DNA from: GCA-2730975 sp964576585
GTDB lineage: Bacteria > Verrucomicrobiota > Verrucomicrobiia > Opitutales > Seribacteraceae
DNA length: 40,846 nt
Direction: 5' to 3'
Assembly: GCA_964576585.1 (NCBI GenBank)
Contig: CAZNWO010000011.1
Coordinates: 1-40,846, forward strand
Shown here: positions 17,654-25,819 of the stretch, piece after piece
How positions within the stretch are numbered: the first letter of the stretch is position 1
Layout of the letters: the number at the start of each line of letters is the position of its first letter
Notes under the pieces: model-generated
Database searches by the model: none
What the model was told of the DNA's origin: nothing
What the model saw: only the letters and a program-made list of their open reading frames with translations
Program-made: the position numbers and the translations under genes

Positions 17654-20139
17654 GCGCACCCCCTTCTTTTTCGCAGCCAACAGTCAATGCATACCAGAAG
17701 TATAAAGAGTATCATGGTCGCCGGCAGGTTCCACAGTGGCGACACGTAGGTCTTGCTGACGTTGCGCGAGAGGGATGCGAGTGACTCGACCAGACTGTCG
17801 ATTTTACTCGATTCGAAAGCTTTGCCGCCCGTGGAGGCGGCGAGGGAAGCCATTGACTCCGGTTGAGTTCGCGTGTCGACGAACTCGGAAACGCTGTCGA
17901 TGGCAAGAATTGACTCCTTGGCTATTCGGGCCTCCTGATCGAGTAATTTTCTCTTGGCGTCGGTTACGTAGAAAGGTTCCTTGCCGCTGGCCTCGACGGA
18001 AAGATCTTCCTTCGCTCTAGCTTCCGCCTTCTCTAGGTCGGTCTTCGCTTTTGCAATTGCGGCCAGCACTTCCTTCTCCTTGTGGATCGTGCGAACCTCC
18101 CACAAGCCCGCTCCGTCAATTTCGAACTTGTACTCGTATATGCCCGGATTCGACTGACTGTCCGCAGGGTAGAGGGCAAACTCTCTGCCGTCGGGGCTTG
18201 TTACGCGGGCAACCAAGTCTGCGTTTCGAATGGGATTGAAGACCTTGTCGACAAGGCGAGTCTTGAGGCTCACGGACTGACCTACTTCGGCCCGTTTTTC
18301 CCGGCGATTTATCTGTGGACGCTCGGGTTGCAAGCGAGGGTCCGGGGCGACCATCCTGATCGCATTACCCCAGAAGCGCCGGAAATAGTCGGTGCCTTCG
18401 GCAACACCGTCAGTCTCACTGCCTCGGGGGCGAAGAAACTCCCAGCGCCAAGTGGTGTCAATTGTAAGGGCAAGCACATTGCCCCGTCCTATCTTCTGGT
18501 AGGCCATGGAAGGAAGGGATCCTTCCTCCGTCTCAACGGTAGCCAACATTTGCGATCCTGGTTTTAGGTCTCCGACTCTGTTACAACCCTCAACCTTGGG
18601 CAGTTCCAACCATGCTCGCTTATTGCCCTCGGGATCGGGCTCGAGTCGCAAGCCGGGATGGCTATAGCCAACGGGTGTTGGAATCACGTTGAACTTGCCC
18701 GTGACCTGGGTCTCATCCATGCGGGGAACCTCGAACGGCAGAAGTACGCCCAAGGCGGAATCCTGATAATTGCCGGCCGAATAGACGTTTCGTCCACCCA
18801 AGGTGATTAGGCCACCACCACGCTGCATAACGAAATCCGCCAACCAAGACATACTCGTCTCGTCCGAGCCTCCACCCCGAAAGTCCCCCCGAGCGACGTC
18901 ACCAAGAATCACCACGTCGTAATCGTGAAGTTCGGCCTCCAGATCGGGTAAAGCCTTGCCCAAGTTCTTGTGCCTCATTTGCCCCATTGCGTACCAACCG
19001 CCCTTCGGCAACTTGACCAAGCCTCCCATGTCGATCACGGGATCACGGGCTATCCAATGGCCGAGAATCTTTCGTTCGTCCCTGGGAACGTCTATATAGA
19101 GCACGCGGATATTGCGGTCGATGACGTCGACCGTATGTTCGCTCTCCAAAAGTTTTTCTGACGCTTGTCCCTTTACGCCTTCTATCACTACTCGAAACTT
19201 GTGACGTCCAACCACCTTTGGCTTGAAAACAATTGGAATAAGCGAAATGCGCCCACCACCCAACTGAACCTTCTGCTCCTTCACCATGAGCCATTCGGGA
19301 GGAGGTGCGTCAGGCGAAGGAGGACCGGGCTTCGGGGGTTTCATCTGGAACAACTTGAGTTGCCCAACCAAGTCCTTTTCGAAGGCTGAAGCGTCGAGTT
19401 TGGCCTGCATCTGCAATTCGTCTCCAAGTCGAACGAAGTATTCCCCATCGAGACGGGTTCCGAGCACCTCGGGCTTCTCAGCTCGTCCAAAGGCTACGGG
19501 AAAAACCTTCATTTCCTGAGCCGCAAGGAGAGGAGCCGCCTCTGCCCAACCCGGTTGTGTCGAGGGCTCGTTTCCATCGGTCAACAGGACGACGGCCTGG
19601 AGGTCGGGTTCGTTGCGGGAAAGGGAGCGAAGGGTTCTTCCGAAATCCGTGCCTCCGCGGGCTGTGTCGTTTCCATCCGGAAATAGCTTCCAGCTGAAGT
19701 CGTGAAAAAGAAGGTGGGCATCACCCTCAAGGCTATCGACCAAGTCATTCCTGAAAGTTTCTGCCGAGGCCAATCGAGAACGGTTGTTTTGGAGATCCAT
19801 AACCCCCATTGAGCCGGAACGATCAGTCAAGACCGCTACCTTGGGCGGCAAATCGAGATTCAGCCTCACCCTTAGCTCGACTTGAGCGAAAAGCAGAATG
19901 ATCAAGGCTCCCGCAAGGAGTCGAAGGAATGCAAGAAAGATTGCGGTGCGAATCGGCAGACCTGAACGCGGGAGAACCGTAAGGACTGCCATCGCCACGG
20001 ATATGGCGGCAATCACCCAGATGATCCAGATCGCGGGCTGCGAAGCAGAATACCATTGCCACTCCTCAACTCGGGAAAGCCGGTCCACCTCAGGGAACCC
20101 GCAGAGCCAAAGGGCTAACTGCTGGAGCAAGTCAGTCAT
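17650..20139 (-). CDS. Membrane VWA protein with glutamine-amidotransferase-like domain
   Basis: The product has 829 residues. Two N-terminal membrane helices (about 35-55 and 64-86) precede a von Willebrand A domain whose metal-binding MIDAS motif is D106-R-S108-G-S110. A GATase1-like alpha/beta domain follows at about 345-470 (VLYIDVP..., YDVVILGDV, GGGLITLGG); no clear Cys-His-Glu triad is seen, as is usual for these VWA-linked copies. After an Ig-like segment comes a charged helical hairpin at about 685-745. The closing ASTGGKAF motif and a C-terminal membrane helix (about 800-818) follow. The start codon overlaps the stop of the preceding VWA gene by one base (TGATG). Such proteins are typical partners of MoxR and DUF58; the VWA domain probably binds another protein through a divalent metal. 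Confidence 0.92.
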   Translation of the reverse strand: MTDLLQQLALWLCGFPEVDRLSRVEEWQWYSASQPAIWIIWVIAAISVAMAVLTVLPRSGLPIRTAIFLAFLRLLAGALIILLFAQVELRVRLNLDLPPKVAVLTDRSGSMGVMDLQNNRSRLASAETFRNDLVDSLEGDAHLLFHDFSWKLFPDGNDTARGGTDFGRTLRSLSRNEPDLQAVVLLTDGNEPSTQPGWAEAAPLLAAQEMKVFPVAFGRAEKPEVLGTRLDGEYFVRLGDELQMQAKLDASAFEKDLVGQLKLFQMKPPKPGPPSPDAPPPEWLMVKEQKVQLGGGRISLIPIVFKPKVVGRHKFRVVIEGVKGQASEKLLESEHTVDVIDRNIRVLYIDVPRDERKILGHWIARDPVIDMGGLVKLPKGGWYAMGQMRHKNLGKALPDLEAELHDYDVVILGDVARGDFRGGGSDETSMSWLADFVMQRGGGLITLGGRNVYSAGNYQDSALGVLLPFEVPRMDETQVTGKFNVIPTPVGYSHPGLRLEPDPEGNKRAWLELPKVEGCNRVGDLKPGSQMLATVETEEGSLPSMAYQKIGRGNVLALTIDTTWRWEFLRPRGSETDGVAEGTDYFRRFWGNAIRMVAPDPRLQPERPQINRREKRAEVGQSVSLKTRLVDKVFNPIRNADLVARVTSPDGREFALYPADSQSNPGIYEYKFEIDGAGLWEVRTIHKEKEVLAAIAKAKTDLEKAEARAKEDLSVEASGKEPFYVTDAKRKLLDQEARIAKESILAIDSVSEFVDTRTQPESMASLAASTGGKAFESSKIDSLVESLASLSRNVSKTYVSPLWNLPATMILFILLVCIDCWLRKRRGCA

Positions 20140-22451
20140 CAGGCGTCCATCTCCAGTTCTTTTTCTTGTTCACGCTCCTGCTTTCGCCAGCGCAAGACAC
20201 CCGTCACGTAACCGGTGACTGACTCCAAAACCCAAAGGGCGGCTAGGATCAGCACGAACAAGCGCCATTGCTCTTGCCCGGTGGGAGCCATCTGAGCCAA
20301 CTCCCTTTCGGTCCTAGTGGTCACGCTGTCGCCAAGCCATTGACCCAATTTGGGCAAGTCGACCTTCGTCATGTCGCTCTCCAGAGGATCGGCATTTACG
20401 GTGACGGGGCGACGATACCCGATCCATTTGTCGTTCGTACCCCATGGTTTCCCAAGCATGTATTGGCCGGGCGGCAGCCCTTCCATCTTCACGCTCTTCC
20501 CTTCACCAATCTTCATTTGCCGAACAGTCTCGGAGTCCTCCTCGTGGCGAATCTCGACTTGATCCATGAAGGCGAAGCCGGGCTCGGAGAGGTCAAGCGA
20601 AGCCGGGCGCAAAGCAGTCAAGGCAAAGGAAGGCCTTTTCTCCAGTTGCCCCGTGAGATGGTCAATCAACGTCCATGACAAAAGGGGGAAGACGCGCGAC
20701 ATGGCGAGGTTGCCGCGATTCAACTCCATGCCGAAGGTCGTCGCAGCAACCCTCCCGTCACCCAGGGGGCGGTCGATGACCAATGGATTCCCCTTATTGT
20801 CTCTAAGCAGGATGCGTGCGTCCTTAGCGTAACCGCGAACACCTCTCAGGATGTTAAAGCTCACCACGGAAAGGTCTCCGCTTCTAAGGTTGAGGAAATT
20901 TGAAACCAAGGCGGATGGAACGTAGGGAACTCCATCTATATCCCTCCGCTCGGTGTCGAAGTTGATGATCGTCGAGGCTTCCAACACCTGATCGTTGTCG
21001 ATCATTACGGGTGAGAGGGGATCATCACCGCTCGCTAGTGTATTATTAAACGTAAGGGCGTTCATTTGAGCCGAGCACACGAGCAGCAAGGAGCGCCCCT
21101 CCTGCACGTAAGTCCTGAGATCGGTTTGAAGCTCATCGCTTAGGGAACCCACGTCGTAAAGAGCAACCAAATCGTACTTGCTGAGGGTCTCCGTAGCCAG
21201 AGCGTCGAAAGGTATCCGCATTGTACGCAGTCCTGTTCCGTAAGTTAAGCCCAGCTCTCGACTGGGATTGAGCACGAACTCTAGAATCCTGGAGCCGTTT
21301 ATGACGTCCACTTCCACTTCCTCTTCGGGTTCTTCTCCGGGAAGGAGAGTTATGCTCGAATCCTCCAATTCCGTACCGTCCACGATCAGAATCCGTCGAA
21401 CTTGCTCGGGAACGAAAGGTAGAGAATAGGAATTGTCCGCAAGGTTGGAGTCATCCATCGGCTTTGCTCCTCCTCCATCGGGGATCTTCAGGGAAACCTC
21501 TGCGAATGGTTTCGGCAGAGTACGCTCAGGACGAGCAGTCAGGTCCACCAAGGCTTCCGTGCCCGGCTCCAGGGCGAAGTCCTTGTACATGGGCTCCCTC
21601 TCGCCGGCTATTGCGAACTCGATGCGGGCGCTTTGCTTCTCGGCCCCGAAATTCCTCACTCTCGTCAAAACGTGCGCATCCCTTCCACGGCGTACGCGAC
21701 CTTTGATCTCGGAATGCACGATGGCTATGTTTTCGGCATCGCCTTTGGCCAGATCGACCAAGGTGACGTCCAGTTGCTCTCCAAGCTCTTCCTTCAGGTC
21801 GTTAATGAGCCGAAGGTCTCGCTCGTGTCTCTTGCGGAAGGAGTGGGTTCGACCATCGCTAAGAACAACGATTTGGGAACGGTGTTCACGCAGGCCCCTG
21901 ATCATCTCGGCGCCCACGGCGATGGAATGCACAAGGTTGTCTCCAGCACCGGCGCCCACCTCTATGGTGTCCAGAGCTGCGATCGCCTTTGCGGGTTCTT
22001 CTCCCAGTGGACTGAGGATGTTCGCCTTTGTCCCCGCTGCAATCAGAGCGCAACGGCTGGGCAAGTTAATTTCCTCAAGCATCTCACGAGCAATGGAGCG
22101 AGCCTTGTCCAGGCTGGTGACTTTCTCGTCGACCGAAGCATCGGCAACCAGGTTCATGCTCGTTGAGGAATCAACGATGATGACAAGGTTGCGTGGCGCA
22201 GGCTCATCAACGTCGGGCAAGAAGCCACGCCCCATAGCAGCAACCAGAATCGCAAGCACGGCCAAGCGCAGGAGCAACTGCAGTAAGTCGATGGGGCGAA
22301 TGGAAAGCGCGTTGGGCCGCTCCCGTTTCCGCAAGAGCAGGATCGACGGAAAGTTTTTGATCGGGAACTTGTGCCTTGCGATGAAATGGAAGATGACGGG
22401 CACTGCCAGCGCGGCAAACCCCATCAACATGCCGGGATTAAGCCAAGTCAT
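20139..22451 (-). CDS. BatA-like membrane VWA protein
   Basis: The product has 770 residues. The first 78 are the characteristic BatA N-terminal membrane domain: a helix at 8-25, then FHFIARHKFPIKNFPS, then a helix at about 55-75. A VWA domain follows with MIDAS D94-S-S96-T-S98 and a VLSDGRT strand. A CARDB/Ig-like region and a GATase-like region (YDLVALYDVG near residue 425) come next, then a C-terminal membrane helix at about 729-750 and a Glu/Lys-rich tail. The start overlaps the stop of DUF58 by 4 bases. In the Bacteroides aerotolerance (Bat) and related MoxR systems, this class sits in the membrane and carries its VWA domain outside the cytosol. A structural or adaptor role with MoxR is the family-based inference. 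Confidence 0.93.
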   Translation of the reverse strand: MTWLNPGMLMGFAALAVPVIFHFIARHKFPIKNFPSILLLRKRERPNALSIRPIDLLQLLLRLAVLAILVAAMGRGFLPDVDEPAPRNLVIIVDSSTSMNLVADASVDEKVTSLDKARSIAREMLEEINLPSRCALIAAGTKANILSPLGEEPAKAIAALDTIEVGAGAGDNLVHSIAVGAEMIRGLREHRSQIVVLSDGRTHSFRKRHERDLRLINDLKEELGEQLDVTLVDLAKGDAENIAIVHSEIKGRVRRGRDAHVLTRVRNFGAEKQSARIEFAIAGEREPMYKDFALEPGTEALVDLTARPERTLPKPFAEVSLKIPDGGGAKPMDDSNLADNSYSLPFVPEQVRRILIVDGTELEDSSITLLPGEEPEEEVEVDVINGSRILEFVLNPSRELGLTYGTGLRTMRIPFDALATETLSKYDLVALYDVGSLSDELQTDLRTYVQEGRSLLLVCSAQMNALTFNNTLASGDDPLSPVMIDNDQVLEASTIINFDTERRDIDGVPYVPSALVSNFLNLRSGDLSVVSFNILRGVRGYAKDARILLRDNKGNPLVIDRPLGDGRVAATTFGMELNRGNLAMSRVFPLLSWTLIDHLTGQLEKRPSFALTALRPASLDLSEPGFAFMDQVEIRHEEDSETVRQMKIGEGKSVKMEGLPPGQYMLGKPWGTNDKWIGYRRPVTVNADPLESDMTKVDLPKLGQWLGDSVTTRTERELAQMAPTGQEQWRLFVLILAALWVLESVTGYVTGVLRWRKQEREQEKELEMDA

Positions 22452-23365
22452 CGGTTGGCCTGGCGTCGATAAAGCAGGTAGTCCCGAAGAACGAATTCTA
22501 TGGGATCCGCAGTAGTGATGAACCTGTAATCGCCTCCGGCGGCGTGCGTACCCTCGCGAACCTCCTCCTGAAAACGATTGAAGCGCCTTTTATATACCCT
22601 TCTTCCGAGCAGGGGATCGTTGAGAAGCTGACCGCCGGTCTCGAGGTCGCGAAAGCTGGTCAACTGGCGAAAAGGAAAATCTCTTTCATCAGTGTCCACG
22701 AGGTGAAACACGAGCAATTCATGCCCGCGGGCAGAAATCTGCTTAAGACCGTCGGTGATGACCTCGGTGTCACCGTAAAAATCACTGAACACCACCACCA
22801 GCCCGCGCCGCTTCATTCGAATGGCAATCTTTTGGAGGACGTTGTCGAGATCCGTACCAACTCCCTCATCGGCACCGAGCTCAGTCAGGCGCGCGAGTAT
22901 TGAATAAAGGTGTCGCTTGCCCTGCTTGGGCGGAAAGTAGTCGCGAATGTCGGTCCCGAAACTAATGAAGCCCGGGGCGTCGTTCTGCTTGTTCACCAAG
23001 TAGGATAGGGCGGCGGACAGGAATCGGGCGTACTCGAACTTGGTAAGGCGCTTCTTGTCGTCCGGGCGGTAACCCATGGAACCGCTGACGTCGAGCACGA
23101 TGGAAACGTCCATGTTCGACTCCATCTCGAAACGCTTGACGTACCAACGCTCCGTGCGGGCCAGCATCTTCCAGTCGATATGGCGCGGTTCGTCTCCATG
23201 CATATACTCGCGATGATCAACGAATTCCACGCTGTAACCATAGTCCTTGCAGCGATGCATGTGTGCATAAGCGCCTTGCACAAGCAGGCGAGCTAGTAAC
23301 TCGATGCTGGGCAGGTTTCGAATGATATTGGGGTCGAGCAACCCCATTGGAGAAGATGCAGCCAC
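22448..23365 (-). CDS. DUF58 protein (cytosolic VWA-like MoxR partner)
   Basis: The product has 305 residues and no membrane helix. The DUF58 signature is complete: H51-R-E-Y54, G57-D58, R61, then I63-D64-W65. A VWA-type metal motif lies at D92-V-S94-G-S96. I take the start as GTG at 23365 because GGGAGGA lies 8 bases upstream; the first in-frame ATG (23347) would sit too far from that site. DUF58 proteins are almost always encoded next to moxR and are thought to work with the ATPase. The gene begins 22 bases after the MoxR stop and overlaps the BatA-like gene by 4 bases. Confidence 0.93.
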   Translation of the reverse strand: MAASSPMGLLDPNIIRNLPSIELLARLLVQGAYAHMHRCKDYGYSVEFVDHREYMHGDEPRHIDWKMLARTERWYVKRFEMESNMDVSIVLDVSGSMGYRPDDKKRLTKFEYARFLSAALSYLVNKQNDAPGFISFGTDIRDYFPPKQGKRHLYSILARLTELGADEGVGTDLDNVLQKIAIRMKRRGLVVVFSDFYGDTEVITDGLKQISARGHELLVFHLVDTDERDFPFRQLTSFRDLETGGQLLNDPLLGRRVYKRRFNRFQEEVREGTHAAGGDYRFITTADPIEFVLRDYLLYRRQANR

Positions 23366-23387
23366 GAAAGTTATCCTCCCTTCGACT

Positions 23388-24401
23388 TTAGGCTGCCTTC
23401 GACTCTACGGGAACTTCCTTAAGCAAATGATCGATTACGTCGTCGCTCTCCACACCTTCGGCTTGAGCGGTAAAGTTGGTGAAGATGCGGTGGCGGAGAA
23501 CAGAATGTGCGACGGCCCTGACGTCCTCAACAGTGGCCTGCATCTGGCCTCGCAGGAGGGCGCGACTCTTCGCTCCGAGTGAAAGGTACTGCCCGGCGCG
23601 TGGACCTGCCCCCCAGCCGAGATACTTGTTGCAGAACTCGGGTGTCCCGGGACGATTCGGTTGTGTCGCAACGTTCAGGCGAGCAATATAGTCAAGAACG
23701 TGATCGCTCACGGGAACGCGGCGCACGATGTCCCTGTACTTCATTACGTTCTCTCCGGTAATGACGGGATTGGGCTCACCCAAGCCGCCTCCAGTGGTAC
23801 GCCTCACGATCTCCTTCAGTTCATCGAACTTCGGATAGTCGAGGTAGATGTTGAACATGAAGCGGTCCATCTGAGCCTCGGGAAGCGGATACGTACCCTC
23901 CTGCTCGATGGGGTTCTGGGTCGCCATCACCATAAAAGGCTCCTCAAGCTTGTAGGTCTGCTTGCCTACGGAAACCTGTCTTTCCTGCATAGCCTCGAGA
24001 AGGGCAGCCTGCGTCTTGGGAGGCGTCCGGTTGATCTCGTCTGCAAGGAGCAGGTTCGTAAAAAGCGGGCCACGTACGAATACGAACCTCTTCTCGCCGG
24101 TGCTCTTGTCCTCCTGCAGCACTTCCGTTCCGGTGATGTCACCCGGCATCATGTCGGGCGTAAACTGGACACGTTTGAACTGAATTGAAAGGGCCTTGGC
24201 AAGAGTGCTGACAAGAAGTGTCTTGGCTAGTCCGGGCACCCCAATCAGCAGGACGTGACCGCCTGCAAACAAGGCGACGAGCACCTGCTCGAGCAATTCC
24301 TCTTGCCCGATTATCACCTTGCGTATCTCGGCAAGGAGCTTTTCACGACCCTCTCGGGCTGATTCTACTAGTGCAAGGTCGGCTTCGGATATTTCGCTCA
24401 T
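23388..24401 (-). CDS. moxR: MoxR-family AAA+ ATPase
   Basis: The product has 337 residues, the usual length. Walker A is GVPGLAKT at 54-61 and Walker B is LLLADE at 117-122. Sensor 1 is TQNP at 161-164, and EAQMDRF lies at 175-181. The C-terminal lid helices follow, including the SLGAKSRALLRGQM segment. MoxR ATPases are chaperone-like AAA+ proteins working in the cytosol with VWA partners. This is the first gene of the minus-strand ten-gene run, facing a plus-strand propeller gene across a 125-base divergent region. The ribosome-binding site upstream of the ATG is weak. The symbol is given at family level only. Confidence 0.96.
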   Translation of the reverse strand: MSEISEADLALVESAREGREKLLAEIRKVIIGQEELLEQVLVALFAGGHVLLIGVPGLAKTLLVSTLAKALSIQFKRVQFTPDMMPGDITGTEVLQEDKSTGEKRFVFVRGPLFTNLLLADEINRTPPKTQAALLEAMQERQVSVGKQTYKLEEPFMVMATQNPIEQEGTYPLPEAQMDRFMFNIYLDYPKFDELKEIVRRTTGGGLGEPNPVITGENVMKYRDIVRRVPVSDHVLDYIARLNVATQPNRPGTPEFCNKYLGWGAGPRAGQYLSLGAKSRALLRGQMQATVEDVRAVAHSVLRHRIFTNFTAQAEGVESDDVIDHLLKEVPVESKAA

Positions 24402-24526
24402 GGGAGTAACTATTAGTTGGCGTTTAGGGAGTTATTTTGGGTCGGGAAAAACAATTAACAGTTATACCTGAAAGAAAATTCAAGACTAAATCTTTTAAAC
24501 ATGGTTGATTTTTTAAAAGACATTGA
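24402..24526. promoter_or_regulatory. Divergent AT-rich promoter region
   Basis: This 125-base non-coding stretch separates the MoxR operon (minus) from the propeller gene (plus) and must hold promoters for both unless they lie inside the genes. It is markedly richer in A and T than the flanking DNA. It contains short palindromes at 24408-24418 (AACTATTAGTT) and 24457-24465 (TAACAGTTA) and a longer inverted repeat listed separately. I could not find a convincing pair of -35 and -10 boxes on either strand. Confidence 0.6.
24491..24520. repeat. 9-bp inverted repeat, possible operator or leader hairpin
   Basis: TCTTTTAAA at 24491-24499 is exactly complementary in reverse to TTTAAAAGA at 24512-24520, with a 12-base spacer. 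It lies 6 bases upstream of the first possible start of the plus-strand propeller gene. It could be a regulator-binding site or a weak AT-rich RNA hairpin in the leader. There is no T-run arrangement pointing to a terminator for either flanking gene. Confidence 0.5.
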
Positions 24527-25813
24527 ATGAATAGGATGCAAATGGCTTACGGAAAAAGAACGCTTCTTGGCTTTTTGCTGGTCCATTTCGCTTGCCTCGG
24601 CACTGATGCAAAACCTATGGTCAACGATGGTGATTGGCCGTGGTGGCGTGGACTTGAGAGAAACGGAATCGCCCATGGAGGCAACTATCCCGTGGACTGG
24701 GACAAACAAAAGAACGTCGTCTGGGTTGCCTCAATTCCCGGGCGTGGGCAGTCATCGCCCGCAGTGGTCGCCGAGCGAGTGTTCCTTACTACAGCCGATG
24801 AAAAGCGCCAGGCACAGTCAGTCCTTTGCCTGAACCGCGCAACGGGCGAATTGATCTGGCAAAAGGAACTGCACAAAGGTGGATTCGAGAAGGAAGTTCA
24901 CAAGAAATGCTCGCACGCGGCAGCCAGCGTAGCCTCGGACGGAGAGCGAATCTTCGTAGCCTTCCTCAATCACAAGGCGATTTGGCTAACCTGCCTCGAC
25001 AACAAGGGCAAAGTCGTCTGGCAAAAAAAGGTCTGCGACTTCAACTCCAAGTTCGGATTTGGCGCGTCACCCCTGATTTACGAAAACAACGTAATCGTCG
25101 CCACGGACAACCAGGGCGGCGGCTACCTGACGGCTTACGACAGACGCTCCGGCAAGGTGGCCTGGAACGTAAAGCGACAGGCGACCCCATCCTATTCCTC
25201 GCCCACGGTCGCCTCAGTCGCCGGACGCCAGCAACTGTTGCTTTCCGGGGGCGACAAGGTTTCCGGCTACGACCCCGGAACGGGAAAGCTGCTGTGGTCG
25301 GGCAGGGGAGGGTCCGTGCAGACCGTGAACACCATGTCTTTCGGGGGAAAGCACGTCTTCGCCAGTGGAGGTTATCCCACCAAGGAAACCCTATGCTACG
25401 ATGCTACGGGCTCGGGGAAATTGGTCTGGAAAGACAAAGGCGACATCGCAAACGTCCCCTCAATGATCTTCCATAAAGGTTTTCTCTACTACGTCTCCGA
25501 CGGAGGAATCGCCCATTGTCGGGAAGCCTCCACGGGAAAGGTGCTCTGGAAAGGACGCTTGAAGGGAGAATTCAGCGCCTCGCCCACGCTTGCAGGCGAA
25601 AACTTATATTGCATAAGCGAAACCGGGGTCGCCTTCCTCTGGAAAGCAGACCCAAAGCAATTCAAGCTCGTCTCGGAAATCCCGATGGGCGACGAAGGAT
25701 TTGCTTCTCCCGTCGCCTGTGGAGGAAAACTATACCTGAGGGTAGCCGAGGGAAAAGAAAGTTCCCGCATTGAAAAACTTTATTGTATCGGACCTAAGAA
25801 ACCAACACCTTGA
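24527..25813 (+). CDS. Secreted PQQ-type beta-propeller protein
   Basis: The product has up to 428 residues. Three in-frame ATGs (24527, 24536, 24542) are possible. The last gives a clean signal peptide (MAYGKRTLLGFLLVHFACLG) and has AGGA 5 bases upstream, so 24542 may be the true start. The mature protein opens with WPWWRGLERNGIA, the usual start of PVC exported PQQ-like propellers. It continues as repeated blades with the pattern A-x-x-x-x-T-G-x-x-x-W (for example LNRATGELIWQ and YDPGTGKLLWS). No cytochrome motif or quinoprotein dehydrogenase active site was recognised, so a binding scaffold is more likely than an enzyme. It is followed after 6 bases by the 1424-residue gene, probably in one transcript. 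Confidence 0.92.
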   Translation: MNRMQMAYGKRTLLGFLLVHFACLGTDAKPMVNDGDWPWWRGLERNGIAHGGNYPVDWDKQKNVVWVASIPGRGQSSPAVVAERVFLTTADEKRQAQSVLCLNRATGELIWQKELHKGGFEKEVHKKCSHAAASVASDGERIFVAFLNHKAIWLTCLDNKGKVVWQKKVCDFNSKFGFGASPLIYENNVIVATDNQGGGYLTAYDRRSGKVAWNVKRQATPSYSSPTVASVAGRQQLLLSGGDKVSGYDPGTGKLLWSGRGGSVQTVNTMSFGGKHVFASGGYPTKETLCYDATGSGKLVWKDKGDIANVPSMIFHKGFLYYVSDGGIAHCREASTGKVLWKGRLKGEFSASPTLAGENLYCISETGVAFLWKADPKQFKLVSEIPMGDEGFASPVACGGKLYLRVAEGKESSRIEKLYCIGPKKPTP

Positions 25814-25819
25814 AGCACC

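Noticed and set aside
21433..22515. Plus-strand open frame (360 codons) opposite the BatA-like gene
   Set aside because: The minus strand encodes a clear BatA membrane domain and VWA motif. The plus-strand product is Ser/Arg-rich low-complexity sequence typical of an antisense frame.
24479..24520. Rho-independent terminator at the inverted repeat
   Set aside because: The stem is AT-only apart from one pair, and both flanking genes point away from it, so a terminator has no obvious role.
25814..25819. Promoter or terminator between the propeller gene and the 1424-residue gene
   Set aside because: Only six bases separate the stop and the start; they are better read as one operon.
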